Assembly (NCBI RefSeq): GCF_027923225.1
Contig: NZ_BSDI01000020.1
Coordinates: forward strand, 1 to 64,000
Source: Phytohabitans aurantiacus
Lineage (GTDB): Bacteria; Actinomycetota; Actinomycetes; Mycobacteriales; Micromonosporaceae
Reading direction: 5' to 3'
DNA: 64,000 nucleotides
The notes under the pieces were generated by a model. It was not told where the DNA came from, made no database searches, and saw only the letters and a program-made list of their open reading frames with translations. The translations under genes and the position numbers were made by a program. Below, piece by piece: positions 16,726 to 26,059 of this stretch (position 1 is its first letter; the number at the start of each line of letters is the position of its first letter).

Positions 16726-19413
16726 ATGCTCGACAACGAGCCAGAGGGCGGTGACCGGACCGGCTCCGAGCCGGCCGGCGATACCGCCGCAGATAGCACC
16801 ACACCGGTCAAGCGCACCCGTACGAGGCGCAAAGCGGTTGAGCCGGTCGAAACGGTCGCTGAGGACACGCCCGCCCCAACCCGGCGCCGCCGCACGGCTG
16901 CGAGCACGCCACCGGTCGAGGGGGACGCGCCCGTAAAGGCGACCCGCACCCGGCGCAAGAAGGCGGTCGCCCCCGAGGTCACCGAAGAGCCACCGCCGGT
17001 GATCGAGGCGGCCGCGGACACCCTGGATGTCCCGGTGGTGGAAGAGGAGTCGGCCAGCGCGCGCCGCAAGGCGGCCCTGTTCACCCCGACGGTGCTTTTC
17101 ATGGCGCCCGAGCCCGAGGAAGCACCCACCCCCAAGCCGGTGACGCCGGTGGCGGTGAGCGAGCCAGCCGCGGAGGAGCCCGCCGAGCAGGATCAGGCAT
17201 CTCGCAGGCGGCGGCGCGGACGGCGTACAGCTGAAGCCGTGGAAGCGGCGCCGGAGCCTCCCGAGGAGAGCACCGCGGCGGAGGTCGAGGAGGCCGTCGA
17301 CGAGGCGGACGAGGACGACGGCGATGACGACGACGATGCCGCTGGCCGACGCAGGCGCCGCCGCGGGCGCCGCGGGCGCGGTCGCGGCAAGGGCCCGGCT
17401 GACGAGGACGCCGACGAGGAGGAGGCCGCGGAGGCCGAGTCCGACGAGGCCGAGGGCGACGACGGCGAGACGCTGACCCGGCGGCGCCGCCGGCGCCGGC
17501 GTAAGGGCAGCGACGAGGGCGAGGCCGGCGACGACGACGGCGTGCCGACGGTCGTCAAGATCAGGGAGCCGCGGCGCGGCTCCGACGAGGTGCAGGGCGT
17601 GTCCGGCTCGACGCGGCTGGAGGCCAAGCGCCAGCGCCGCCGCGACGGCCGCGAGCAGCGCCGGACCAGGCCGCCGATCCTGACCGAGTCCGAGTTCCTG
17701 GCGCGGCGCGAGGCCGTCGACAGGGTGATGGTCGTACGCCAGCGCGGCGACCGCACCCAGATCGCCGTGCTCGAAGACGGCGTGCTGGTCGAGCACTACG
17801 TGACCAGGGCGTCGGCGGGCACCATGGCCGGCAACGTCTACCTCGGCAAGGTGCAGAACGTGCTGCCCAGCATGGAGGCGGCGTTCGTCGACGTGGGGCG
17901 GGGCCGCAACGCGGTGCTCTACGCCGGCGAGGTCAACTGGGACACCAGCGGGCTCGAAGGGCGGGCGCGCTCGATCGAGCACGCGCTCAAGTCCGGCGAC
18001 TCGGTGCTGGTGCAGGTCACCAAGGACCCGATCGGCCACAAGGGCGCCCGGCTGACCAGCCACATCGCGCTCTCCGGCCGGCACCTCGTCTACGTGCCGC
18101 ACGGCAACGCCTCGGGCATCAGCCGCAAGCTGCCCGACAACGAGCGCAAGCGGCTGCGTGACGTGCTGAAGAAGCTGGTACCGGACGGCGCGGGCGTGAT
18201 CGTGCGCACCGCCGCCGAGGGTGCCAGCGAAGACGAGCTGGCCCGCGACGTCAAGCGGCTGCAGGCGCAGTGGGAGGACATCCAGGCCCGGGCCGCCGAG
18301 GGTGGCGCGCCGGCGCTCCTCTACGAGGAGCCCGACCTGGTCATCCGGGTCGTCCGCGACCTGTTCAACGAAGACTTCCGCGAGCTGGTCGTGCAGGGCG
18401 ACGCCGCCTACGACATGGTCGAGTCGTACCTGGCGCACGTCTCGCCGGACCTGGTGGCGCGGCTGCGGCGGCACGCTGGCGCGGTCGACGTGTTCGCCGA
18501 GAAGCGGATCGACGAGCAGATCCTCAAGGGGCTCGACCGCAAGGTCTTCCTGCCCTCGGGCGGTCACCTCGTCATCGACCGCACCGAGGCGATGACCGTG
18601 GTCGACGTCAACACCGGTAAGTACACCGGTGCGGGCGGCAACCTCGAAGAGACCGTCACCCGCAACAACCTCGAAGCGGCCGAGGAGATCGTGCGCCAGC
18701 TCCGGCTGCGCGACCTCGGCGGCATCGTGGTGATCGACTTCATCGACATGGTGCTCGAGTCGAACCGCGAGCTGGTGCTGCGGCGGCTCACCGAGTGCCT
18801 CGGGCGCGACCGCACCAAGCACCAGGTCACCGAGATCACCTCGCTCGGCCTCGTCCAGATGACGCGAAAGCGGATCGGTGCGGGGCTGCTGGAGGCGTTC
18901 AGCGAGACCTGCGAGCACTGCAAGGGGCGCGGCCTGACCATCCACACCGAGCCGGTGGCAGGGCGGTCCTCGGGCGCGGCGTCTTCGGGCGGCGGCTCCG
19001 GTGGCGGTTCCGGCTCGGCCTCCGGCGCGGGCGACAAGGTCAAGGCGGTCGCCGCGGCGGCCAAGACCGAGTCGGCTACGGCGCAGAGCACGTCGTCGCG
19101 GCGTCGGGGGCGCAAGGCCACGTCCGCGCCCGCCGTGTCCGGCGAGATCATGCCCTCGGTGCCGGCCACGGTCGCCGCTGACGATGACGACGACACGATG
19201 GGGTACGACCTGTCGCGTTACGAGAACGCGTACGAGTCCGCCGACCTCCCGGAGGAGGGTGGCGCCAACGGGCTGGCGAACGGTGTCGCCGCTGACGCCT
19301 CGGAGTCCCTGCGCCTCGCCGGCGCCGACGACCCCGACGCTCTCGACGATGACGACGACGAGCCCGCGGGTGCGGGTGGTCGCCGCCGGTCCCGGCGCCG
19401 CCGCCCGCGATGA
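16726..19413 (+). CDS. rne: Ribonuclease E/G family endoribonuclease
   Basis: An 895-residue endoribonuclease that processes rRNA and decays mRNA. The first ~300 residues are a disordered polyampholyte: blocks of RRRRRGRR alternate with runs of D/E, plus repeated TRTRRK motifs. The catalytic part follows: an S1 domain (about 325-410; GNVYLGKVQNVLPSMEAAFVDVG), an RNase H/DNase I-like core with the metal ligands in VIDRTEAMTVVDVNTG and GGIVVIDFIDM, and the zinc-link CEHCKGRG. A Gly/Ser/Ala-rich tail with further acidic runs ends the protein. The start is ATG 16726 with GGAG 7 nt upstream; the frame opens 48 nt earlier. The tail-core-tail design suits an RNA-degradosome scaffold (family knowledge). 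Confidence 0.94.
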   Translation: MLDNEPEGGDRTGSEPAGDTAADSTTPVKRTRTRRKAVEPVETVAEDTPAPTRRRRTAASTPPVEGDAPVKATRTRRKKAVAPEVTEEPPPVIEAAADTLDVPVVEEESASARRKAALFTPTVLFMAPEPEEAPTPKPVTPVAVSEPAAEEPAEQDQASRRRRRGRRTAEAVEAAPEPPEESTAAEVEEAVDEADEDDGDDDDDAAGRRRRRRGRRGRGRGKGPADEDADEEEAAEAESDEAEGDDGETLTRRRRRRRRKGSDEGEAGDDDGVPTVVKIREPRRGSDEVQGVSGSTRLEAKRQRRRDGREQRRTRPPILTESEFLARREAVDRVMVVRQRGDRTQIAVLEDGVLVEHYVTRASAGTMAGNVYLGKVQNVLPSMEAAFVDVGRGRNAVLYAGEVNWDTSGLEGRARSIEHALKSGDSVLVQVTKDPIGHKGARLTSHIALSGRHLVYVPHGNASGISRKLPDNERKRLRDVLKKLVPDGAGVIVRTAAEGASEDELARDVKRLQAQWEDIQARAAEGGAPALLYEEPDLVIRVVRDLFNEDFRELVVQGDAAYDMVESYLAHVSPDLVARLRRHAGAVDVFAEKRIDEQILKGLDRKVFLPSGGHLVIDRTEAMTVVDVNTGKYTGAGGNLEETVTRNNLEAAEEIVRQLRLRDLGGIVVIDFIDMVLESNRELVLRRLTECLGRDRTKHQVTEITSLGLVQMTRKRIGAGLLEAFSETCEHCKGRGLTIHTEPVAGRSSGAASSGGGSGGGSGSASGAGDKVKAVAAAAKTESATAQSTSSRRRGRKATSAPAVSGEIMPSVPATVAADDDDDTMGYDLSRYENAYESADLPEEGGANGLANGVAADASESLRLAGADDPDALDDDDDEPAGAGGRRRSRRRRPR

Positions 19414-19510
19414 GATGGGTGCTGCTCGTGGGGCCGGTCGCGCTGGCGGCTGGCTGCACGAGCCAGCCCTCGGTTCTCCGTCGGCTTCGCCCTCGGGTGT
19501 GGTCGTGGCC

Positions 19511-19565
19511 CCCGCTGGTGGAAACAGTGACGCGGTGTGTGCCGCGGCACACACCGCCAGCGGGC
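19511..19565 (+). terminator. Hairpin downstream of the RNase E/G gene
   Basis: A perfect 12-bp inverted repeat, GCGGTGTGTGCC / GGCACACACCGC (19532-19557, 2-nt centre), lies inside a second pair, CCCGCTGG (19511-19518) and CCAGCGGG (19558-19565). There is no T tract. It lies between the rne stop and the rplU promoter, so it probably ends the rne transcript. Confidence 0.6.
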
Positions 19566-19589
19566 AGGCTGTGCGCCCCATGACTCAAT

Positions 19590-19619
19590 TTGGGTTTCGC
19601 CAGCACTATGGCGTAGTCT
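19590..19619 (+). promoter_or_regulatory. Promoter of rplU-rpmA
   Basis: TTGGGT (19590-19595), an 18-nt spacer and TAGTCT (19614-19619) make a reasonable housekeeping promoter. The transcript would start near 19626, giving a leader of about 60 nt before rplU. Confidence 0.5.
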
Positions 19620-19686
19620 TGCCTGCGGCGCATTTTCGTGTGCCCGCTTTTAGTGTGCCCACCAAATGACTAGGAGTACGCGTCCG

Positions 19687-20001
19687 ATGTACGCGATCGT
19701 CAAGACCGGCGGCAAGCAGTACAAGGTCGCCGAGGGCGACGTGATCGAGGTCGAGAAGCTCGTCGGCGAGCCCGGCGACGCGGTGACGCTCGCGGCGGTG
19801 CTCCTCGTCGACGGTGAAGACCTCGTCACCGATGCGGCCAAGCTGGCCGAGGTTTCGGTGTCCGGCGAGATCGCCGCGCACACCAAGGGCCCCAAGATCC
19901 GGATCCACAAGTTCAAGAACAAGACCGGCTACCACAAGCGCCAGGGTCACCGCCAGCCGCTGACCCAGGTCAAGGTGACCGGCATCTCCACCGGGAAGTA
20001 G
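19687..20001 (+). CDS. rplU: 50S ribosomal protein bL21
   Basis: A 104-residue ribosomal large-subunit protein that binds 23S rRNA. It begins MYAIVKTGGKQYKV and ends with the conserved KTGYHKRQGHRQPLTQVKVTGI. The ATG at 19687 follows AGGAG by 11 nt; an in-frame ATG at 19666 would precede that ribosome-binding site and is rejected. rpmA follows after 11 nt, as in nearly all bacteria. Confidence 0.98.
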   Translation: MYAIVKTGGKQYKVAEGDVIEVEKLVGEPGDAVTLAAVLLVDGEDLVTDAAKLAEVSVSGEIAAHTKGPKIRIHKFKNKTGYHKRQGHRQPLTQVKVTGISTGK

Positions 20002-20012
20002 GCGACCAGAGA

Positions 20013-20270
20013 ATGGCTCACAAGAAGGGTGCTTCCAGCTCGCGCAACGGCCGCGACTCCGGGGCAAAGCGCCTCGGCGTCAAGCGGTTCGGCGGGCAGG
20101 TCGTCAGCGCCGGCGAGATCCTGATCCGGCAGCGTGGCACCAAGTTCCACCCGGGCGACCTCGTCGGGCGTGGCAGCGACGACACGCTGTTCGCGCTGTC
20201 CGACGGCTCGGTGCAGTTCGGCACCAAGCGCGGCCGCAAGGTCGTCAACATCGTGCCGGCGCAGGCCTAG
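20013..20270 (+). CDS. rpmA: 50S ribosomal protein bL27
   Basis: An 85-residue protein near the peptidyl-transferase centre. MAHKKGASSSRNGRDS and GVKRFGGQVVSAGEILIRQRGTK are typical. The N-terminus begins directly with MAHKKG, with no Firmicutes-type cleavable extension. It sits in the rplU-rpmA-obgE order. Confidence 0.98.
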   Translation: MAHKKGASSSRNGRDSGAKRLGVKRFGGQVVSAGEILIRQRGTKFHPGDLVGRGSDDTLFALSDGSVQFGTKRGRKVVNIVPAQA

Positions 20271-20346
20271 CAACCAGACCTACGAAGCGGGCCGTGGACC
20301 TGGTGTCCCGGCCCGTTTCGCTGTCTTAGTACGAGAGGATGGGGAC

Positions 20347-21804
20347 GTGGCGACGTTCGTCGACCGTGTCGTGCTGCACCTCCAGGCGGGTGACGGCGGG
20401 CACGGTTGTGTCTCCATCCACCGCGAGAAGTTCAAGCCGTTCGGTGGGCCAGACGGCGGCAACGGCGGCCATGGCGGCAGCGTCACGCTGGTCGTCGACC
20501 CGCAGGTCCACACCCTGCTCGACTTCCACTTCCGCCCGCACATCAAGGCCGACAGCGGCAAGGGTGGGCAGGGCTCCAACCGCGACGGCGCCAACGGTGG
20601 CGACCTGGTCCTGAAGGTGCCGGACGGCACCGTGGTACACACCGAGACCGGTGAGGTGCTCGCGGACCTGGTCGGCGCCGGCACGACGATCGAGATCGCC
20701 CGCGGTGGTCGCGGTGGTCGCGGCAACGCCTCGCTGGCGAACACCAAGCGTAAGGCGCCCGGCTTCGCGGAGCTGGGCGAGCCGGGTGAGCGCCGCGACG
20801 TCATCCTGGAGCTCAAGAGCGTCGCCGATGTCGGCCTGGTCGGGTTCCCGTCGGCCGGGAAGTCGTCCTTGATCGCTGTACTGTCGGCCGCCAAGCCGAA
20901 GATCGCCGACTACCCGTTCACCACGCTCGTGCCCAACCTGGGCGTCGTGCGCGTCGACGACCACACGTTCACGATCGCCGACGTGCCGGGTCTCATCCCC
21001 GGCGCGGCGAAGGGCAAGGGGCTCGGGCTGGAGTTCCTGCGCCACATCGAGCGGTGCGCGGTACTCGTGCACGTCGTCGACACCGCCACGATGGAGCCCG
21101 GCCGCGACCCGCTGGCCGACATCGACGCGATCGAGGCTGAACTGGCCGAGTACGGCGGGCTGGCCGACCGCCCCCGCCTGGTGGTCCTCAACAAGATGGA
21201 CGTACCGGACGGCCGCGACCTCGCCGACATCGTCCGCCCCGACATCGAAGCGCGCGGGTTGGCAGTGTTCGAGGTCAGCACCGCCACGCGTGAGGGCCTG
21301 CGCGAGCTGACCTACGCCTTGGCGGCGCGCGTGGAAGAGGCACGCGTCCTGGCGCCGCCGCCTGAGGCCACCCGCATCGTGATCCGGCCTCCCGCGGTCG
21401 ACGACGCCGGCTTCACGGTCGCCGAGGAAGACGGCGTGTACGTGGTGCGCGGGCCGCGGCCGGAGCGCTGGGTGCGCCAGACCAACTTCGACAACGACGA
21501 GGCGGTCGGCTTCCTCGCCGATCGGCTGGAGCGGCTTGGTGTCGAGGAGGCGCTCGCGAAGGCTGGCGCCGAGCCGGGAGACCTGGTGCGGATCGGCGAG
21601 CGCGAGTTCGACTGGCACCCGACGGCTGGGGAGTACGTCTCCGGGCCGCGCGGCACCGACATCCGCCTGGAGGAGAAGTCCGGACGGGCCACAGCCGCCG
21701 AGCGCCTGGCCGCCCGCAAGGCCCGCCGGCCCCGCCTGCTGGGCCTACAGCCCGACGACGACCTGGACGACCTCGTCCCAGACGACGACGAGGACCCCGA
21801 CTAG
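20347..21804 (+). CDS. obgE: GTPase Obg (CgtA)
   Basis: A 485-residue essential GTPase linked to 50S assembly and stress control. It shows the glycine-rich Obg fold (residues ~1-158; GDGGHGC, GGPDGGNGGHGG), the G domain (P-loop GFPSAGKSS at 166-174, DVPG, NKMD) and a C-terminal OCT domain (VVRGPRPERWVRQTNFDNDEAV to FDWHP). An acidic tail ends the protein. GTG start preceded by GAGAGGATGGGG. In many actinobacteria proB, proA or nadD follow; here the next 890 bp are repeats and then CAZyme genes. Confidence 0.97.
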   Translation: MATFVDRVVLHLQAGDGGHGCVSIHREKFKPFGGPDGGNGGHGGSVTLVVDPQVHTLLDFHFRPHIKADSGKGGQGSNRDGANGGDLVLKVPDGTVVHTETGEVLADLVGAGTTIEIARGGRGGRGNASLANTKRKAPGFAELGEPGERRDVILELKSVADVGLVGFPSAGKSSLIAVLSAAKPKIADYPFTTLVPNLGVVRVDDHTFTIADVPGLIPGAAKGKGLGLEFLRHIERCAVLVHVVDTATMEPGRDPLADIDAIEAELAEYGGLADRPRLVVLNKMDVPDGRDLADIVRPDIEARGLAVFEVSTATREGLRELTYALAARVEEARVLAPPPEATRIVIRPPAVDDAGFTVAEEDGVYVVRGPRPERWVRQTNFDNDEAVGFLADRLERLGVEEALAKAGAEPGDLVRIGEREFDWHPTAGEYVSGPRGTDIRLEEKSGRATAAERLAARKARRPRLLGLQPDDDLDDLVPDDDEDPD

Positions 21805-21998
21805 CCGGCCGCGCCGGCCGCTGCGGTGACCCGCGCGCCGTCGCGCCGTCCGCGCGCCGGTCCGTGCGTCGCTGCACCGGCCCTGCGACACCGCGTTGCC
21901 CCCTGCAGCGGTCCGCGCCGCTGCGCCGGTCCCTGCACTGACCCGTGCGGCGGTCCGCGCGGCGGACGGCGCCGCGCCGCCCCCTACCCTCCGCCGCC

Positions 21999-22166
21999 GA
22001 TCAAGGGCGAACGCACGTGGTTGGATCTCCGATCCGCGCGGAGGCGCCACGCGGCGCGCGTGGTACGGCGTGTCGCCACGCCAGTTGCGCCGATCAAGGG
22101 CGAACACACGTGGTTGGATCTCTTTTCCGCGTGTTTTTGCCCTTGATCGACGCGAATGCCCTTGAT
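21999..22166 (+). repeat. Repeat B, copies 3 and 4 (degenerate)
   Basis: A half copy, GATCAAGGGCGAACGCACGT (21999-22041), is followed by a full copy at 22092-22147 (GATCAAGGGCGAACACACG ... CGTGTTTTTGCCCTTGATC) and a further partial arm GAATGCCCTTGATC ending 22166. Both retain GGTTGGATCTC in the loop, as in the 58.5 kb copy. Confidence 0.7.
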
Positions 22167-22180
22167 CGGCGATGCTCGCC

Positions 22181-22224
22181 GGCGCCACGGCGCCACGGCG
22201 CCACGGCGCCACGGCGCCACGGCG
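22181..22224 (+). repeat. 8-bp tandem repeat, GGCGCCAC x5.5
   Basis: Five full and one partial GGCGCCAC unit in direct array. Each unit is a near-palindrome (GGCGCC core). Possible slippage-prone microsatellite. Confidence 0.85.
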
Positions 22225-22273
22225 TGCCGCCGGGGGGCCCACCTGGTTGCGCTCGGGTCAGGGTTGAGACTTG

Positions 22274-22345
22274 GGCTGCCGCGACGTGCGTCGCGTGTGC
22301 GGCCGTTGCTCCTGCGGCCTCGCCCTCCGCGGCCACACGACCCGC
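22274..22345 (+). repeat. Repeat C, locus 2, left arm
   Basis: GGCTGCCGCGACGTGCGTCG and the core GCTCCTGCGGCCTCGCCCT followed by CCGCGGCCACACGACCCGC. Pairs with the inverted arm at 22460-22539. Confidence 0.65.
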
Positions 22346-22459
22346 GCCCCGCAGCTGCGTTCGTGGCAGCAGTTTCCCTGATTTTGCGGCCTCCGGGCGT
22401 TGCCGAGGGGACAAGAAACGGGATGTTGTTGGGATCTTGAGGGGCGGCCGGCGAAGTCG

Positions 22460-22539
22460 GGGACGCGGTGGGTGAGGCTGCGGGAGCGACGGTATAGCGC
22501 CCGACGTACGTCGCGGTAGCGCGGGATTTCTTGAACTGG
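22460..22539 (-). repeat. Repeat C, locus 2, right arm
   Basis: GGGTGAGGCTGCGGGAGCGA followed by GACGTACGTCGCGGTAGC, the inverse of the left arm about 115 bp away. Confidence 0.65.
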
Positions 22540-22694
22540 GTCGGCGGTGAGCCGCGACTCAGCCGAACGGCGCTTGTCATCGAAGCGCTTCAGTTCGATA
22601 CTTACGACTGTCTGAGAGCCGGACGTGGTCGGAGGATGGGCAGCTTCCGATCGGGCATCCCGTGATGCGCCATGTTCCGGAGGACTCGAGACCC

Positions 22695-24011
22695 ATGAAA
22701 TTGAAGATCAAACTGCTGTGCGCCGGGCTCCTGGCGGCGGTGCTGACCGTGGCGGCGGCGTTGACCTTCGCGGCGCCCGCGTCGGCCGCGACGTTGACCG
22801 AAGTTACCGCGTTCGGGGCGAACCCCAGCAACCTGCGCATGTTCCTGTACGTGCCGGACAACGTCGCGCCCCGGCCGGCCATTGTGGTCGGTGTGCACTG
22901 GTGCGGCGGCAACGGCCAGGCGTTCTACTCGGGCACGCAGTATGCCCAACTCGCCGACCGGTACGGCTTCATCGTCATCTACCCGTCGGTGACCCGCAGC
23001 AGTGCCTGCTTCGACGTCTACACCGAGCAGGCGTTGCGTCGCGGTGGTGGCAGTGACCCGGTCGGCATCGCGTCGATGGTCAGTTACGTGCAGCAGCGAT
23101 ACAACGCGGACCCGAACCGCATCTTCGCCACCGGTGTGTCGTCCGGCGCGATGATGACCAACGTCCTGCTCGCCTTGTATCCGGATGTGTTCGACGCGGG
23201 CTCGGCCTTCGCGGGCGTGCCGTACACCTGCTTCGCCACGACCGGCGGCTCGGAGTGGAACGGCGAATGCTCCAGCGGCCAGATCATCAAGACGGCGCAG
23301 GAGTGGGGCACGTTGGTGCGCAACGCCAATCCGGGATACACCGGGCCGTGGCCGCGCATGCAGACCTCGCACGGCACCGAAGACACGGGGCTGCACTACC
23401 GGAACTTCGCTGAGCAGATCAAACAGTGGACGAACGTGCACGGGCTGAGCCAGACACCGACGTACACGGATACGCCACAGTCGGGTTACACGCGCACCCG
23501 GTACGGCGGCTCGGGCGGGATGGCGCCGGTCGAGGCGATCAGCATGGCGGGTGTCGGACACAACCTTCCCGTCGACGCGACACAGGCGATCCGCTTCTTC
23601 GGCCTCGACACGAGCACACCGGGCCCCACAACGCCCGCTCCGACCACACCAGGCCCTACGGTGCCGGTTCCGACCACTCCGGCGCCCTCCGCAGGTCACT
23701 GCCGGATCAACTACGCCGTCAACGCGTGGAACACCGGCCTGACCGCCAGCGTGACAATCACGAACACCGGCACCACCGCGGTCAACGGCTGGAGCCTCGG
23801 CTTCACGCTCCCCAGTGGACAGACAATCACCAACGGCTGGAATGCCACCTACGCCCCGAACAGCGGAGCGGTGACCGCCAGCAACCTCTCGTACAACGGC
23901 ACCATCGCGCCGAACGCCTCGGTGGGCATCGGCTTCCAGGCCACTCATACCGGCAACAGTGGCAAGCCAACAACCTTCACACTCAACGGAACAGGATGTG
24001 CGGTCGCATGA
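22695..24011 (+). CDS. Secreted PHB-depolymerase-like esterase (acetyl xylan/feruloyl esterase type) with CBM2
   Basis: A 438-residue extracellular alpha/beta-hydrolase. It has a Sec signal peptide (~1-31, ending APASA), a catalytic domain (~32-295) with the nucleophile S149 in GVSSG, and an AGVGHNLP segment holding the likely catalytic His. A Thr/Pro linker (~297-330) and a C-terminal CBM2 cellulose/xylan-binding module (~333-438, flanking cysteines and conserved Trp) follow. The family (CE1-like, poly(3-hydroxybutyrate)-depolymerase-type) removes acetyl or feruloyl groups from xylan; PHB is a less likely substrate given the CBM2. The ATG at 22695 follows GGAGGA by 10 nt. The stop overlaps the next start (ATGA), so the two enzymes are made together. 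Confidence 0.87.
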   Translation: MKLKIKLLCAGLLAAVLTVAAALTFAAPASAATLTEVTAFGANPSNLRMFLYVPDNVAPRPAIVVGVHWCGGNGQAFYSGTQYAQLADRYGFIVIYPSVTRSSACFDVYTEQALRRGGGSDPVGIASMVSYVQQRYNADPNRIFATGVSSGAMMTNVLLALYPDVFDAGSAFAGVPYTCFATTGGSEWNGECSSGQIIKTAQEWGTLVRNANPGYTGPWPRMQTSHGTEDTGLHYRNFAEQIKQWTNVHGLSQTPTYTDTPQSGYTRTRYGGSGGMAPVEAISMAGVGHNLPVDATQAIRFFGLDTSTPGPTTPAPTTPGPTVPVPTTPAPSAGHCRINYAVNAWNTGLTASVTITNTGTTAVNGWSLGFTLPSGQTITNGWNATYAPNSGAVTASNLSYNGTIAPNASVGIGFQATHTGNSGKPTTFTLNGTGCAVA

Positions 24012-26056
24012 GAACCAAGCCCATTCTGGCGGCGCTGCTCCTCGCGACCGGTGTGCTCACCGGTGTCGCACAGCCCGCCGCGCACGCGGCCGCCGGCGAT
24101 GCTGTCACGGTCTCCGTCAACGCACGCGCCGGCCTCGCCACGGTGCCCGACACGGCACTCGGCATCAACGACGCGATCTGGGATCAGGAACTGGGCACCA
24201 ACGCGGTCGCCGACCTGCTCAAGGGAGCCGGTGTCGACATGCGCCGTTACCCGGGTGGCTCGTACAGCGACATCTACCACTGGGAAGACCACACCGCCCC
24301 GGGCGGGTACGTCGCGCCGAACACCGACTTTGACACGTTCATGGCGGGTGTCCAGCGCACCGGCGCCCAGCCGATGATCGTCGCGAACTACGGCACCGGC
24401 ACCGCCGCCGAGGCGGCCGGGTGGGTGCGGTACGCGAACGTGACGAAGCGGTACGGCGTGAAGTACTGGACGATCGGCAACGAGAACTACGGCAACGGTC
24501 ACTACGGCGCGAACTGGGAAGCCGACAACCACGCCGACAAGAGTCCGACCGGATACGCCAACCTTGTCGTGGACTATGTGGACGCCATGAAGGCGGTCGA
24601 CCCGACCATCAAGGTGGGCGCCGTGCTCACCATGCCGGCGAACTGGCCGGACGCGATCGTCGGCAGCGGCGACGCGGCGACCTGGAACCAGACCGTGCTG
24701 TCGATCGTCGGCCCAAAGATCGACTTCGTGGACCTGCACTGGTACCCGGGCGGCAGCACCGCCGCCGAGTCGCTGGGCAAGACGGCGCACATCGTCGACG
24801 CTGTCTACCTGGTACGCGAGATGATCGCCAAGTACGCCGGCCCGAACTCGTCGCGCATCGGCATCAGCATGACGGAGACCAACGCTGGCTTCGGGCAGAA
24901 CACCCAGCCGGGCGCGATCTACCTCGCGGACGCGTACGCGGGGCTGCTCGCGAGCGGTGTCTTCACCGTGCACTGGTGGAACGTGCACAACGGGATGGGC
25001 ACGGTGTCCACTGTGGCCGGGCACACCGACTACGGTGACTTCGGCATGTTCTCCAGCGGCGGCTGCAACGCCGACGGCAGCGTGTGCGAGCCGGCCCTGA
25101 ATACGCCATTCGCGCCGTACCACGGGCTGTCGCTGGTGAACTCGTTCGTGCGGCCGGGCGACCAGTTCGTCAAGACCGCCACCGACCAGCCGCTGGTCAC
25201 CGCGTACGCCGCGCGGCGGCCGAACGGGGACCTCGCCGTCATGCTGCTCAACAAGGATCCGGACAACGAGTACCCGGTCGCTCTCGGCTACACGGGCTTC
25301 TCGCCGGCAGCGGGTGCCCCGACCGTCTACTCGCACACCAACGGGGCCACGTCGGTCAGCAGTACCCAGACCGGCACCGCCACCAGCCAGACGCTGCCGC
25401 CGTACTCGCTCACCGCACTCGTGCTGCGGCCGTCCCGGACGGTCGCTGGCGCACCCGGCGCGCCGGGGCAGCCCGCAGCGAGCAACGTGACCGACACGGC
25501 CGCGACCATCTCCTGGCCGGCGGCGACGGCGGGCGCTCACCCGGTGGCAAAGTACGAGGTGCACCGGCAGAACGGTGCGGTCAGCGAGCAACTGGGCGAG
25601 ACGCCGGGCACCTCGTTCACGGTGCACAACCTGCAGCCGGGCAGCCGGTACACGGTCAACGTGATCGCCCGTGACACAGCCGGCAACGTTTCATGGTCGT
25701 CGCCGCCGCTGACCGTCACCACCGGCTCGCCGGCACAGAGCACATGTACCGTGCGCTGGACCACCGTCACCGACTGGGCCAGCGGGTACGTGGCGAGCAT
25801 CGACGTCACCAACACCGGCCAGTACCCGATCGACGGCTGGACCTTCGGGTTCACCTGGCCGACCGGGTGGCAGTCGATGAACGGTGGCTGGAACGCGAAC
25901 TGGTCGCAGACCGGCAACGCGGTGAAGGTGACCAGCGACGCGGATCTCGCCGCTGGCGGCGGCACGATCAACGTCGGCTTCGTGGGCGGCTACTCGGGGC
26001 CCAACATCCAACCGACCGCGTTCACCTTGAACGGCACCGTCTGCACCACGCTGTAA
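24008..26056 (+). CDS. Secreted clan GH-A glycosidase (probable alpha-L-arabinofuranosidase) with FN3 and CBM2
   Basis: A 682-residue extracellular glycoside hydrolase: signal peptide ~1-28, TIM-barrel domain with acid/base E159 (IGNENYGN) and nucleophile E290 (MTETNAG), and a beta-sandwich to ~475. A fibronectin type III domain (~482-572) and CBM2 (~580-682, Cys at both ends) complete it. The MRRYPGGSYSDIYHWED segment resembles GH51-type arabinofuranosidases, but GH44 or GH30-like enzymes cannot be excluded. Translationally coupled to the esterase upstream; together they suggest debranching of arabinoxylan. Repeat A copy 4 follows 3 bp after the stop. Confidence 0.83.
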   Translation: MRTKPILAALLLATGVLTGVAQPAAHAAAGDAVTVSVNARAGLATVPDTALGINDAIWDQELGTNAVADLLKGAGVDMRRYPGGSYSDIYHWEDHTAPGGYVAPNTDFDTFMAGVQRTGAQPMIVANYGTGTAAEAAGWVRYANVTKRYGVKYWTIGNENYGNGHYGANWEADNHADKSPTGYANLVVDYVDAMKAVDPTIKVGAVLTMPANWPDAIVGSGDAATWNQTVLSIVGPKIDFVDLHWYPGGSTAAESLGKTAHIVDAVYLVREMIAKYAGPNSSRIGISMTETNAGFGQNTQPGAIYLADAYAGLLASGVFTVHWWNVHNGMGTVSTVAGHTDYGDFGMFSSGGCNADGSVCEPALNTPFAPYHGLSLVNSFVRPGDQFVKTATDQPLVTAYAARRPNGDLAVMLLNKDPDNEYPVALGYTGFSPAAGAPTVYSHTNGATSVSSTQTGTATSQTLPPYSLTALVLRPSRTVAGAPGAPGQPAASNVTDTAATISWPAATAGAHPVAKYEVHRQNGAVSEQLGETPGTSFTVHNLQPGSRYTVNVIARDTAGNVSWSSPPLTVTTGSPAQSTCTVRWTTVTDWASGYVASIDVTNTGQYPIDGWTFGFTWPTGWQSMNGGWNANWSQTGNAVKVTSDADLAAGGGTINVGFVGGYSGPNIQPTAFTLNGTVCTTL

Positions 26057-26059
26057 CCC

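Larger units (their letters stand above)
21805..22678. other. Repeat-rich intergenic region after obgE
   Basis: About 870 bp without a convincing gene. First comes a low-complexity CGCGCCGGTCC-type run (21805-21995). Two degenerate repeat B copies (21999-22166) and an 8-bp tandem repeat (22181-22224) follow, then an inverted pair of repeat C arms (22274-22345 and 22460-22539). The last ~140 bp before the esterase gene (22540-22678) should carry its promoter, but no clear hexamers were found. It marks the border between core genes and the accessory CAZyme block. Confidence 0.7.

Noticed and set aside
16588..19581. 997-codon minus-strand frame opposite the RNase E/G gene
   Set aside because: Low-complexity antisense frame of a GC-rich gene; no recognisable domains.
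22181..22224. Replication iterons
   Set aside because: 8-bp GGCGCCAC units are GC-only and in a junk-like intergenic run; no rep gene or AT-rich segment near.
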